DNA of 64,000 bases from NCBI RefSeq assembly GCF_042677865.1, contig NZ_JBHUDD010000047.1, forward strand, positions 1-64,000. Reading direction: 5' to 3'. Below the pieces are notes generated by a model. The model was not told the origin of the DNA and did no database searches. It saw only the letters and a list, made by a program, of their open reading frames with translations. This document shows, piece after piece, positions 1 to 9,151 of the stretch; the stretch's first letter is position 1; every line of letters begins with the position of its first letter. Origin of the DNA: Lutimaribacter salitolerans. Lineage in GTDB: Bacteria > Pseudomonadota > Alphaproteobacteria > Rhodobacterales > Rhodobacteraceae. The position numbers and the translations under genes are program-made.

Positions 1-70
1 CGTTCTCATCCTGATTGACGCTGGATTCTCAGCCTGTTTGTCGCGCGGCAGTGGGCCAGCCGTTCGGAAC

Positions 71-94
71 TGTGTGGCAGTTTGTGTGGCAGTT
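71..94. repeat. Tandem duplication of a 12-mer beyond the tRNA-Leu terminator
   Basis: TGTGTGGCAGTT occurs twice back to back (71-82 and 83-94). It lies just beyond the terminator of the tRNA-Leu gene, the side where integrative elements join a tRNA 3' end. No integrase gene is visible in the remaining 70 bases to the window edge, so this is only a perfect short tandem repeat of unknown meaning. Confidence 0.6.
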
Positions 95-109
95 TCTGAG
101 AGGGACAAC

Positions 110-147
110 AAAAAACCCTCGAAAACCGATGTTTTCAAGGGTTTTTG
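110..147 (-). terminator. Rho-independent terminator of tRNA-Leu
   Basis: A long A/T-flanked inverted repeat (aaaaaccctcgaaaac / gttttcaagggttttt, four-base loop cgat) lies about 10 bases past the CCA end of the tRNA. On the minus strand it is followed by a T-run, so it fits an intrinsic terminator. The flanking A and T runs mean it could work in both directions. Confidence 0.75.
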
Positions 148-157
148 GGGTTGACTT

Positions 158-243
<86 letters not shown>

Positions 244-387
244 AGGTGTCGTGAGGAGGGCGTTTAGACTCGCGCCGCCGCACTGTCAACGGCGATTCTG
301 GGGATTTCTTTCAATCTGCCCTATCGTCTTGTTCCGCGTCGTTTATGGCGCTACTTACCATACAGATTTCATGTGCCGGAGGCAAAG

Positions 388-1368
388 ATGTCGAAACTTG
401 TCACCATCTATGGCGGCTCGGGGTTCGTGGGGCGCTATATCGCCCGGCGGCTGGCCAATGCGGGCTGGCGCGTGCGTGTGGCGGTGCGCCGTCCCAACGA
501 AGCGATGCATGTCAAACCCTACGGCACGCCGGGGCAGGTCGAGCCTGTGTTCTGCAACATCCGCGACGATGCCAGCGTGCGGGCGGTCCTGCAGGGGTCC
601 GATGCGGTCGTGAACTGCGTGGGCACGTTCGATGCCGGCGGCAAGAACAATTTCGACGCGGTGCAGGATCAGGGGGCCACGCGCATCGCCCGCATCGCCG
701 CCGAAGAGGGCGTTGCCCGGATGGTGCATATCTCGGCGATCGGTGCGGATGCCGAAGCCCCCAGCCGCTATGGCCGGACCAAGGCGGCGGGCGAGGCGGG
801 TGTGCTGAAACACATGCCGGGTGCCCTGATCCTGCGTCCGTCGGTCGTCTTCGGGGCCGAGGATGCGTTTTTCAACCGGTTTGCGAAAATGGCGACCTCG
901 ACACCGGTTTTGCCGCTCGTCGGGGCGGGCACAAGGTTCCAGCCCGTCTATGTCGACGACGTGGCCGCAGCAGCCGTCATGGGCGTCGAAGGGCAGGCCA
1001 GCGGCGTCTATGAACTGGGTGGGCCGGACGTGCGCAGCTTTCGCGAGCTGATGCAGGAAATGCTTGGCGTGATCCAGCGCCGCAAGCTGATCGTGAACAT
1101 GCCCTTCTGGGTGGCGGGGCTGATGGCGTTCGGGCTGGACATGCTGCAATCGCTGACCGGCGGTTTGCTCCACAACAGCATGATCACCCGCGATCAGGTC
1201 AAAAGTCTGCGGGTGGACAATGTCGTGTCCAAGGACGCCAGGGGCTTTGCCGATCTGGGTATCTCGCCGATGGCCACCGAGGCTGTCTTGCCCGAGTATC
1301 TGTGGCCTTTTCGCCAGTCCGGGCAATACGCGGCGATCAAGAAATCGGCGGGGAACCTGCGGGGCTGA
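388..1368 (+). CDS. NDUFA9-like NAD(P)-binding protein (extended SDR family)
   Basis: This 326-residue Rossmann-fold protein belongs to the atypical extended short-chain dehydrogenase group that includes the complex I accessory subunit NDUFA9. The N-terminal nucleotide-binding motif GGSGFVG is at residues 9-15 and a YxxxK pair is at Y128/K132. The start is ATG 388, preceded by a good ribosome site (GGAGGC); an upstream in-frame GTG at 373 is less likely. Alphaproteobacterial members are often assigned a role in complex I stability, but nothing here proves that, and no nuo genes are nearby. It converges on uppP with no gap between the two stop codons. Confidence 0.85.
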   Translation: MSKLVTIYGGSGFVGRYIARRLANAGWRVRVAVRRPNEAMHVKPYGTPGQVEPVFCNIRDDASVRAVLQGSDAVVNCVGTFDAGGKNNFDAVQDQGATRIARIAAEEGVARMVHISAIGADAEAPSRYGRTKAAGEAGVLKHMPGALILRPSVVFGAEDAFFNRFAKMATSTPVLPLVGAGTRFQPVYVDDVAAAAVMGVEGQASGVYELGGPDVRSFRELMQEMLGVIQRRKLIVNMPFWVAGLMAFGLDMLQSLTGGLLHNSMITRDQVKSLRVDNVVSKDARGFADLGISPMATEAVLPEYLWPFRQSGQYAAIKKSAGNLRG

Positions 1369-2172
1369 TCAGGTGTACCCGATCCACAGAAGCACCATAC
1401 CCAGCACGACGCGGTAGATCACGTAGGGCGTAAAGCTGACCGCACGCAACAGGCGCATCATCAGCGCCAGTGCCAACAGCGCTGCGACAAAGGCAAAGAC
1501 CGCAGCGATCGCGCCATCGCGGGCGGCCTGAACATCGGCGGTTGCAGCGACCTCGACCCCCAGGACCATGCCGCTGGCGATGATCACAGGGATCGACATC
1601 AGCATGGCGATCTTGGCGCCGTCGTGCCGGTCATATCCCAGCATCCGTGCCGCCGTGATCGTGATGCCCGAACGCGAGACTCCGGGGATCAGCGCAACCG
1701 CCTGCCACAGGCCCATCCTGACGGCGTCGGACATGGTCCAGTCGGCCTGCGTCTTTGCGGTCGTGCCGCGCTGATCGGCCCAGTACAGCAGCAGCCCGAA
1801 CAGCAGCATGGTCCAGCCGATCACCGTGACGCTGCGCATGGCGTCGTCCAGCCCGGTCAGCTTCAGCAGCAGGCCGAAGATCACCGCCGGGATCGTCGCC
1901 ACGATCAGCAACAGGGCCAGCCGCGCGCCCGGCGTGTCGGCGCGGCCTGTCAGCAGCCTTGGCAGCCCTGCCAGCGCGCCGCGCACGTCGGGCCAGAAAT
2001 ACAGGATCACCGCCAGCAAGGTGCCAAGATGGACGGCCACGTCGATCGCCTGTCCCTGATCCGCCAGTCCAGTGAGATTCGGCAACAGGATCAGGTGCCC
2101 GGACGAGGAAATCGGCAAAAACTCGGTGATGCCCTGCACGACGGCGACAAGAAAGATGTGAAACAGGGTCAT
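1369..2172 (-). CDS. uppP: Undecaprenyl-diphosphate phosphatase (UppP/BacA)
   Basis: This integral membrane enzyme removes one phosphate from undecaprenyl diphosphate, recycling the lipid carrier used for peptidoglycan and O-antigen assembly. The protein has 267 residues, the usual family length. It has both signature regions: GITEFLPISSSGHL at residues 14-27, with the conserved glutamate, and PGVSRSG at 163-169. Several hydrophobic helices fill the rest. It stands alone, transcribed away from gltD, and its stop codon abuts that of the NDUFA9-like gene. Confidence 0.96.
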   Translation of the reverse strand: MTLFHIFLVAVVQGITEFLPISSSGHLILLPNLTGLADQGQAIDVAVHLGTLLAVILYFWPDVRGALAGLPRLLTGRADTPGARLALLLIVATIPAVIFGLLLKLTGLDDAMRSVTVIGWTMLLFGLLLYWADQRGTTAKTQADWTMSDAVRMGLWQAVALIPGVSRSGITITAARMLGYDRHDGAKIAMLMSIPVIIASGMVLGVEVAATADVQAARDGAIAAVFAFVAALLALALMMRLLRAVSFTPYVIYRVVLGMVLLWIGYT

Positions 2173-2212
2173 TGCTGCGGTCCCGCGTTTGGTTGACCTT
2201 TGCTAACGACCC

Positions 2213-2241
2213 TTGAAACAAAGGGAAAGCCCACTTATAGG
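2213..2241 (+). promoter_or_regulatory. Possible sigma70-type promoter for gltD
   Basis: TTGAAA (2213-2218) and TATAGG (2236-2241) are separated by exactly 17 bases, about 150 bases upstream of gltD in the uppP-gltD divergent gap. This is a motif match only; no start site is known. Confidence 0.4.
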
Positions 2242-2331
2242 TCCGTATCGGACATAAATCAGACCGTTTTCATGTCGCGCGGCAGCGCGTCGCACAAAAA
2301 AAGTGTAAAATAGGTCAGCATGTGTGACTTT

Positions 2332-2353
2332 TATTTCATTTCGAACTGAAATA
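2332..2353. promoter_or_regulatory. Inverted repeat in the gltD leader
   Basis: TATTTCA (2332-2338) and TGAAATA (2347-2353) form a perfect 7-bp inverted repeat with an 8-base spacer, about 40 bases upstream of the gltD start. It could be an operator or a leader hairpin. Its TTTCATTT core also occurs in the longer inverted repeat at 22474-22507. The binding protein is unknown. Confidence 0.4.
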
Positions 2354-2393
2354 TACCATCGCGACTGAATGGAATCTTAGCGGAGGCTTTCCC

Positions 2394-3836
2394 TTGGCCC
2401 AGCAACCGATGTTGAAATTTACGTCCATCCCCCGCGACATGCCCGAAAAGCGTGCCGCAGAAGAGCGCAGGACTGATTTCCACGAGATTTACGCCGAGTA
2501 CGCTGCCGCCAAGGCCGCCGAGCAATCTGCGCGGTGCAGCCAGTGTGGCGTGCCCTATTGCCAGTCGCATTGCCCGCTGCACAACAACATCCCCGACTGG
2601 CTGAAACTGACGGCGACGGGCCGTCTGCAAGAGGCGTATGAACTGAGCCAGGCTACCAACACCTTCCCCGAGATCTGTGGCCGCATCTGCCCGCAGGATC
2701 GCCTGTGCGAAGGCAATTGCGTGATCGAGCAGTCGGGCCACGGCACCGTGACCATCGGTGCGGTCGAGAAATACATCACCGACACCGCTTGGGACAAAGG
2801 CTGGGTCAAGCCGATCAGCCCCGCGCAGGAGCGCCCCGAGAGCGTGGGCATCATCGGGGCCGGTCCCGGCGGGCTGGCGGCGGCGGATGTGCTGCGCCGT
2901 GCCGGCGTGCAGGTCACGGTCTATGACCGCTATGACCGCGCGGGCGGGTTGATGACCTATGGCATCCCCGGCTTCAAGCTGGAGAAGGACGTGGTGATGC
3001 GCCGCAACGACCAGTTGGTTCAGGGCGGTGTTACCTTTGTGCTCAACTGCAACGTGGGCGAGGATATCGGTTTCGACGAAATCCGCGCGAAACATGATGC
3101 CGTGTTGATTGCAACGGGTGTGTATCAAAGCCGCGATCTGGGTGGACCGGGGGCCGGGGCAGAAGGCATCGTCAAGGCGCTGGACTATCTGACCGCATCC
3201 AACAGGGCCGCCAATTTCGGCGATTCCGTGCCGGAGTTCGAAAGCGGCGCCCTGAATGCGGCCGGCAAGAAGGTCGTCGTGATCGGCGGTGGCGACACCG
3301 CGATGGATTGCGTGCGCACGGCCATCCGGCAGGGTGCGACCAGCGTCAAATGCCTGTATCGCCGCGACCGGGCCAACATGCCCGGGTCGCAGCGCGAGGT
3401 GCAGAACGCCGAGGAAGAAGGCGTTGTCTTTGAATGGCTGACCGCGCCCAAGGGATTTACCGAAGCCGATGGTCAGGTCGCGGGCGTGCTGGTGCAGAAG
3501 ATGCGGCTGGGCCAGCCGGATGCCACGGGGCGCCAGTCTCCTGAGCCTATCGAGGGCGCGGATTACGTCGAAGAGGCCGATCTGGTGATCAAGGCGCTGG
3601 GCTTCGAGCCTGAGGATCTGCCGAAGCTCTGGGGCGTCGATGGGCTGGAAGTGACCCGCTGGGGCACGGTCAAGGCCGAGTTCACCACCGGACAGACCGC
3701 GCTGGACGGCGTGTTTGCCGTGGGCGACATCGTGCGCGGCGCGTCACTGGTTGTCTGGGCGATCCGCGACGGGCGCGATGCGTCGCAGGCCATTCTGGAC
3801 CACCTGAACCAATCTGCCGCCGTGGCCGCCGAATAG
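2394..3836 (+). CDS. gltD: Glutamate synthase (NADPH) small subunit
   Basis: The beta subunit of NADPH-glutamate synthase passes electrons from NADPH through FAD and Fe-S clusters to GltB for the conversion of glutamine plus 2-oxoglutarate to two glutamates. The N-terminal Fe-S cysteines are C48, C51, C56 and C60, with a second set at C95, C99, C105 and C109. The FAD-binding GAGPGG is at residues 155-160 and a second dinucleotide site (VVVIGGGDTA) lies near 295. I chose the TTG start at 2394 because GGAGG is well spaced upstream and the N-terminus MAQQPMLKF fits the family. The protein is 480 residues, full length. Unusually, the gene is separated from gltB by another gene. Confidence 0.96.
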   Translation: MAQQPMLKFTSIPRDMPEKRAAEERRTDFHEIYAEYAAAKAAEQSARCSQCGVPYCQSHCPLHNNIPDWLKLTATGRLQEAYELSQATNTFPEICGRICPQDRLCEGNCVIEQSGHGTVTIGAVEKYITDTAWDKGWVKPISPAQERPESVGIIGAGPGGLAAADVLRRAGVQVTVYDRYDRAGGLMTYGIPGFKLEKDVVMRRNDQLVQGGVTFVLNCNVGEDIGFDEIRAKHDAVLIATGVYQSRDLGGPGAGAEGIVKALDYLTASNRAANFGDSVPEFESGALNAAGKKVVVIGGGDTAMDCVRTAIRQGATSVKCLYRRDRANMPGSQREVQNAEEEGVVFEWLTAPKGFTEADGQVAGVLVQKMRLGQPDATGRQSPEPIEGADYVEEADLVIKALGFEPEDLPKLWGVDGLEVTRWGTVKAEFTTGQTALDGVFAVGDIVRGASLVVWAIRDGRDASQAILDHLNQSAAVAAE

Positions 3837-3868
3837 GCAAAAACGGCGATACACAAACCATGCAAATC

Positions 3869-3885
3869 CCATGCACATGTCATGC
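3869..3885. repeat. CATG-rich 17-mer motif, copy 1
   Basis: The motif is CCATGCACATGTCATGC, in the 115-base gap after gltD. A near-identical copy (16 of 17 bases) is at 23728-23744, also in a short gap inside an operon-like cluster. A further CCATGCAAAT-type element sits just upstream (3859-3866). Its function is unknown. Confidence 0.5.
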
Positions 3886-3951
3886 GTGGGCAGATCGCAA
3901 GGCCGGACAGGCACATGTCAGCAAGACTGACATAACCGAGGAGAGGGCGAG

Positions 3952-4512
3952 ATGATGAGGCACACCCGCTTGGCCGCCGGTCTGGCAGCGCCGGGTCTGA
4001 TGGTCGCTTCGGTTCCGGCAGTGGCGCAGGAGTCGCCCTATGCCGGGATGGACGCGCGCGAGATTGCCAGCCTGTCGCAGGCGGATGTCGACGCCATTCT
4101 GGCCGGTCAGGGCTGGGGGCTGGCGCTGCCGGCCGAACTGGGTGGCTATCCCGGCCCGCTGCATGTGCTGGAACTGGCCGATGCGTTGGAGCTGTCCGAT
4201 GCGCAGCGTGCCGAGGTGCAGGCTGTTTACGACGCCATGAAGGTCGAGGCGCAGACCGCGGGCCGCGCCTATGTCGAGGCAGAAGCGATGCTGAGTCACA
4301 TGTTCAAGGCCGGGCACGCGTCGCCACAACGGCTGGAAATGATGCTGGGGCAATCTGCCGATGCGCTGGCCGATCTGCGGGCGGTGCATCTGCGGGCGCA
4401 CCTAGAGGTGACTCCGGTCCTGAGTGACGCACAGAAAGAAGTTTATGCGCGCGAGCGCGGGTATGGCGGGGGGCATGGCGACGCTGATCACAGCGGCCAT
4501 GCCAACCACTGA
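3952..4512 (+). CDS. Exported Spy/CpxP-like protein with a His-rich tail
   Basis: This 186-residue protein of unknown function has a signal peptide at residues 1-25 or so (cleavage after VAQ). A mostly helical, acidic middle follows, with LSDAQRAEVQ-type repeats like those of small periplasmic Spy/CpxP or metal-sensing proteins. The C-terminal tail GGGHGDADHSGHANH could bind metal. It is placed between gltD and gltB, ending only 15 bases before gltB, so it is probably transcribed with gltB. Nothing in it resembles a glutamate synthase subunit. The Spy/CpxP resemblance comes from size, export and helix pattern and is an inference. Confidence 0.75.
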   Translation: MMRHTRLAAGLAAPGLMVASVPAVAQESPYAGMDAREIASLSQADVDAILAGQGWGLALPAELGGYPGPLHVLELADALELSDAQRAEVQAVYDAMKVEAQTAGRAYVEAEAMLSHMFKAGHASPQRLEMMLGQSADALADLRAVHLRAHLEVTPVLSDAQKEVYARERGYGGGHGDADHSGHANH

Positions 4513-4527
4513 ACAGGAGGTCAGACA

Positions 4528-7500
4528 ATGACAAGATTTGATGCCGATTGGGCGCGCCGCGAAGACGCCAAGCGCAAGTGGATGGCCGAGAACGGCCTGT
4601 ATTCCGAGGCAGAGGAAAAGGCCAGCTGTGGCGTCGGTCTGGCCGTGTCGATCGATGGCAAGCCCAGCCGCAAGGTGGTCGAGAACGGGATCAACGCGCT
4701 GAAAGCGATCTGGCACCGCGGCGCGGTGGATGCCGATGGAAAGACCGGCGATGGCGCGGGCATCCATCTGCAGATCCCCGTCGCGTTCTTTTATGACCAG
4801 ATCGAGCGGACCGGCCACACCCCCCGCAAGGACGAGCTGATGGCGGTGGGGCAGGTGTTTCTGCCGCGCACCAACTTTGGCGCGCAGGAGACCTGCCGGA
4901 CCATCGTGGAAACCGAAGTGCTGCGCATGGGCTATTACATCTATGGCTGGCGGCATGTTCCGGTGAACATCAGCGTTCTTGGGGAAAAGGCTAACGCCAC
5001 CCGCCCCGAGATCGAGCAGATCCTGATCTCGAACACCAAAGGCACGGATGAAGAGACGTTCGAGCGCGAACTGTACGTGATCCGACGCCGGATCGAAAAG
5101 GCCGCTGCGGCGGCGGGCATCGGCAACCTGTATCTGGCGTCGCTGTCGTGCCGGTCGATCATCTACAAGGGGATGATGCTGGCCGAGCAGGTGTCCGAGT
5201 TCTATCCCGACCTGCAAGACGAGCGGTTCGTGTCGGCCTTTGCGATCTATCACCAGCGGTACAGCACCAACACGTTCCCGCAGTGGTGGCTGGCCCAGCC
5301 GTTCCGCATGCTGGCCCATAACGGCGAGATCAACACGCTGAAGGGCAACACCAACTGGATGAAAAGCCACGAAATCCGCATGGCCAGCGCCGCGTTCGGT
5401 GACATGGCCGAGGATATCAAGCCGATCATCCAACCCGGAAGCTCGGATTCCGCCGCGCTGGATTCGGTGTTCGAGGTGCTGGTGCGGGCGGGGCGGAATG
5501 CGCCCATGGCCAAGACCATGCTGATCCCCGAAAGCTGGTCCAAGCAGGCGGTGGAACTGCCGCAGGCGTGGATCGACATGTATTCCTACTGCAACAGCGT
5601 GATGGAGCCGTGGGACGGCCCCGCGGCGCTGGCGATGACCGATGGCCGCTGGGTCTGTGCCGGGCTGGACCGCAACGGGCTGCGGCCCATGCGCTATGTC
5701 ATCACCGGCGACGGGATGCTGATTGCGGGCTCCGAGGCCGGGATGGTTCCGGTGGACGAGGCGACGGTCAAGGAAAAGGGCGCGCTGGGGCCGGGGCAGA
5801 TCCTGGCCGTGGATATGGCCGAGGGCGCGCTTTATCACGACACCGAGATCAAGGACAAACTGGCCGCAAGCCAGCCCTTTGGCGAATGGGTCGGCAAGAT
5901 TGTCGAACTGGATGACGAACTGGCCAAGGTGACGGAAAAGCCGCTGTTCCGGGGCGATGACCTGCGCCGCCGCCAGATCGCGGCGGGCTATACCATCGAG
6001 GAACTGGAGCAGATCCTGTCGCCCATGGTCGAGGACGCCAAGGAGGCGCTGGCCTCGATGGGGGATGACACGCCCAGTGCGGTGCTGTCCAAGCAGTATC
6101 GCCCGCTGTCGCATTTCTTTCGGCAAAATTTCAGTCAGGTGACGAATCCACCGATCGACTCCTTGCGTGAATTCCGGGTGATGAGCCTGAAGACGCGGTT
6201 CGGCAACCTGAAGAACGTGCTGGACGAAAGCAGCAGCCAGACCGAGATCATCGTGCTGGACAGCCCGTTTCTGGGCAACGCGCAATGGGATCGGGTGCGG
6301 CAGGCGTTCAATGCCGACATGATGGAGATCGACTGTACCTTTGCCAGCGGGCCGAATGCCTTGCAGGCGGTGCTGGAGCGTATCCGCGCCGAAGCCGAGG
6401 ATGCCGTGCGCAGCGGTGCGGGCCATCTGGTGCTGACCGATCAGCATCAGGGCACCGACCGCGTGGCGATGCCGATGATCCTGGCGACAAGTGCGGTGCA
6501 TTCGCATCTGACGCGCAAGGGCTTGCGGACCTTTTGCAGTCTGAATGTGCGATCGGCCGAATGTATCGACCCGCATTACTTTGCCGTGCTGATCGGCTGC
6601 GGGGCCACCACGGTCAACGCCTATCTGGCCGAGGATTCCATCGCCGACCGGATCGACCGGGGCCTGCTGGACGGGCCGCTGACCGAGGCCATGGCGCGCT
6701 ATCGCGAGGCGATTGATCAGGGTCTGTTGAAAATCATGGCCAAGATGGGGATTTCTGTCGTGTCCTCCTATCGTGGCGGGCTGAATTTCGAGGCCGTAGG
6801 CCTGAGCCGTGCGATGTGCGCCGAGTTCTTCCCCGGCATGACCAGCCGGATCAGCGGCATCGGGGTCAGCGGTATCCAGAAGAAGGCCGAAGAGGTGCAC
6901 GCGCGCGGCTGGCTGTCGGATGCGGTGATGCCGATCGGTGGCTTCTACAAGGCGCGCAAGTCCGGCGAGACGCATGCCTGGGGTGCGCAGTCGATGCACA
7001 TGATGCAGATGGCCTGCAACAAGGCCAGCTATCAAATGTGGAAGCAGTATTCGGCCAAGATGCAGAGCAACCCGCCGATCCACCTGCGCGATCTGCTGGC
7101 GATCAAGCCGCTGGGCGATGCGATTCCGCTGGAAGAGGTGGAGAGCATCACCAGCATCCGCAAGCGGTTCGTCACCCCGGGGATGAGCCTTGGCGCGCTG
7201 TCGCCCGAGGCGCACAAGACGCTGAACGTGGCGATGAACCGGATCGGGGCCAAGTCGGACAGCGGCGAAGGTGGCGAAGACCCGGCGCATTTCGTGCCCG
7301 AGCCGAATGGCGACAACCCGTCGGCCAAGATCAAGCAGGTGGCGTCGGGGCGCTTTGGCGTGACCGCCGAATACCTGAACCAGTGCGAAGAGCTGGAGAT
7401 CAAGGTGGCGCAGGGGGCCAAGCCCGGCGAGGGTGGGCAGTTGCCCGGCATGAAGGTCACCGACCTGATCGCGCGGCTGCGCCATTCGACCAAGGGTGTC

Positions 7501-9057
7501 ACGCTGATCTCCCCTCCGCCGCATCACGACATCTACAGCATCGAGGATCTGGCACAGCTGATCTATGACCTGAAGCAGATCAACCCGCGCTGCAAGGTGA
7601 CGGTCAAGCTGGTGGCCAGCAGCGGTGTCGGCACGATTGCCGCCGGTGTGGCCAAGGCCAAGGCGGATATCATCCTGATCTCGGGGCACAATGGTGGCAC
7701 CGGGGCCAGCCCGGCGACCAGCATCAAATATGCCGGTCTGCCGTGGGAAATGGGCCTGACCGAGGCGCATCAGGTTCTGAGCATGAACAACCTGCGCGAC
7801 CGGATCACCCTGCGCACCGATGGCGGCCTGCGCACCGGGCGCGACATTGTCATGGCCGCAATGCTGGGCGCCGAGGAGTATGGCATCGGCACCGCCGCCC
7901 TGATCGCGATGGGCTGCATCATGGTGCGCCAGTGCCAGAGCAATACCTGCCCCGTGGGCGTCTGCACGCAGGACGAAGACCTGCGCGCCAAGTTCACCGG
8001 AAACGCCGACAAGGTGGTGAACCTGATCACCTTCTACGCGCAGGAGGTGCGCGAGATTCTGGCCAGCATCGGCGCGCGCAGTCTGGATGACGTGATCGGC
8101 CGGGCCGACCTGCTGACGCAGGTCAGCCGGGGGTCGGCGCATCTGGATGATCTGGATCTGAACCCGATGCTGATCACCGTCGATGGGGCGGCCGACATCG
8201 TCTATGACCGCAACAAGCCGCGCAACGAGGTGCTGGATACGCTGGACGCCGAAATCGTGCGCGATGCCGCGCGATTCCTTGAGGATGGCGAGAAGATGCA
8301 GCTGCAATATGCGGTGCAGAATACCCATCGCAGCGTCGGCACGCGGGTCAGCAGCCATATCGTGCGGCGGTTCGGGATGCGCAATTCGCTGCAACCCGAT
8401 CACCTGATCGTCAAGCTGAACGGCAGCGCCGGGCAGTCGTTGGGCGCGTTCCTGGCACCGGGCCTGAAGATCGAGGTGTCGGGCGATGCCAACGATTACG
8501 TCGGCAAGGGCCTGTCGGGCGGAATCATCGTGGTGCGCCCGCCGATGGCCAGCCCGCTGGTCGCCAGCGAGAACACGATCATCGGCAATACGGTTCTGTA
8601 TGGGGCCACGGCGGGCTATCTGTTTGCCGCCGGCCGCGCGGGCGAGCGGTTCGCCGTGCGCAACTCGGGCGCGTCGGTTGTGGTCGAGGGCTGCGGCAGC
8701 AACGGTTGCGAATACATGACCGGTGGTGTGGCGGTGATCCTGGGCCAGATCGGGGCCAACTTTGGCGCCGGCATGACCGGTGGCATGGCCTATCTCTACG
8801 ATCCCAAAGGTGCTTCTGCGCCGCTGATGAACAAGGAAACGCTGGTGACCTGTCCTGTCACGGTCGAGCACTGGCAGGCGCAGCTCAAAGGGCTGATCGA
8901 GCAGCATCTGGCGGAAACCGGCAGCCGCAAGGCCGCCGATATCCTGCAGCACTGGGAGGCCGAGCGCGGCAATTTCGTGCAGGTCTGTCCCAAGGAGATG
9001 CTGAACAAGATTCCGCATCCCCTGATGCTGGAGCAGGGCGCGATCCCGGCGGAGTGA
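4528..9057 (+). CDS. gltB: Glutamate synthase (NADPH) large subunit
   Basis: The alpha subunit of glutamate synthase has 1509 residues, the usual length. It begins with a short propeptide; the N-terminal nucleophile of the class II glutaminase domain is C34 in KASCGVG. A central domain, the FMN-binding (beta/alpha)8 synthase domain and the C-terminal GXGXG beta-helix follow. The 3Fe-4S cysteines appear at C1130, C1136 and C1141 with the family spacing Cx5Cx4C. The enzyme tunnels ammonia from glutamine to 2-oxoglutarate using electrons from GltD. The ribosome site is AGGAGG. A strong terminator follows at 9066-9100, ending this transcription unit. Confidence 0.98.
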   Translation: MTRFDADWARREDAKRKWMAENGLYSEAEEKASCGVGLAVSIDGKPSRKVVENGINALKAIWHRGAVDADGKTGDGAGIHLQIPVAFFYDQIERTGHTPRKDELMAVGQVFLPRTNFGAQETCRTIVETEVLRMGYYIYGWRHVPVNISVLGEKANATRPEIEQILISNTKGTDEETFERELYVIRRRIEKAAAAAGIGNLYLASLSCRSIIYKGMMLAEQVSEFYPDLQDERFVSAFAIYHQRYSTNTFPQWWLAQPFRMLAHNGEINTLKGNTNWMKSHEIRMASAAFGDMAEDIKPIIQPGSSDSAALDSVFEVLVRAGRNAPMAKTMLIPESWSKQAVELPQAWIDMYSYCNSVMEPWDGPAALAMTDGRWVCAGLDRNGLRPMRYVITGDGMLIAGSEAGMVPVDEATVKEKGALGPGQILAVDMAEGALYHDTEIKDKLAASQPFGEWVGKIVELDDELAKVTEKPLFRGDDLRRRQIAAGYTIEELEQILSPMVEDAKEALASMGDDTPSAVLSKQYRPLSHFFRQNFSQVTNPPIDSLREFRVMSLKTRFGNLKNVLDESSSQTEIIVLDSPFLGNAQWDRVRQAFNADMMEIDCTFASGPNALQAVLERIRAEAEDAVRSGAGHLVLTDQHQGTDRVAMPMILATSAVHSHLTRKGLRTFCSLNVRSAECIDPHYFAVLIGCGATTVNAYLAEDSIADRIDRGLLDGPLTEAMARYREAIDQGLLKIMAKMGISVVSSYRGGLNFEAVGLSRAMCAEFFPGMTSRISGIGVSGIQKKAEEVHARGWLSDAVMPIGGFYKARKSGETHAWGAQSMHMMQMACNKASYQMWKQYSAKMQSNPPIHLRDLLAIKPLGDAIPLEEVESITSIRKRFVTPGMSLGALSPEAHKTLNVAMNRIGAKSDSGEGGEDPAHFVPEPNGDNPSAKIKQVASGRFGVTAEYLNQCEELEIKVAQGAKPGEGGQLPGMKVTDLIARLRHSTKGVTLISPPPHHDIYSIEDLAQLIYDLKQINPRCKVTVKLVASSGVGTIAAGVAKAKADIILISGHNGGTGASPATSIKYAGLPWEMGLTEAHQVLSMNNLRDRITLRTDGGLRTGRDIVMAAMLGAEEYGIGTAALIAMGCIMVRQCQSNTCPVGVCTQDEDLRAKFTGNADKVVNLITFYAQEVREILASIGARSLDDVIGRADLLTQVSRGSAHLDDLDLNPMLITVDGAADIVYDRNKPRNEVLDTLDAEIVRDAARFLEDGEKMQLQYAVQNTHRSVGTRVSSHIVRRFGMRNSLQPDHLIVKLNGSAGQSLGAFLAPGLKIEVSGDANDYVGKGLSGGIIVVRPPMASPLVASENTIIGNTVLYGATAGYLFAAGRAGERFAVRNSGASVVVEGCGSNGCEYMTGGVAVILGQIGANFGAGMTGGMAYLYDPKGASAPLMNKETLVTCPVTVEHWQAQLKGLIEQHLAETGSRKAADILQHWEAERGNFVQVCPKEMLNKIPHPLMLEQGAIPAE

Positions 9058-9065
9058 CCGATGCG

Positions 9066-9100
9066 AAGGGCGGGTGCATGGCATCCGCCCTTTTGCATTT
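9066..9100 (+). terminator. Rho-independent terminator after gltB
   Basis: The stem GGGCGGGTGC / GCATCCGCCC (one G-T pair) is followed by TTTTGCATTTT, directly after the gltB stop codon. Confidence 0.85.
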
Positions 9101-9151
9101 TGCGCAAACGGCGCTTTGCACAGCACACGAGCCTGCCGTATATCTGCGGCC

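Noticed and set aside
9074..9151. A longer mtgA start at 9074
   Set aside because: It would start inside the gltB terminator hairpin and adds 26 residues before the conserved basic N-terminus.
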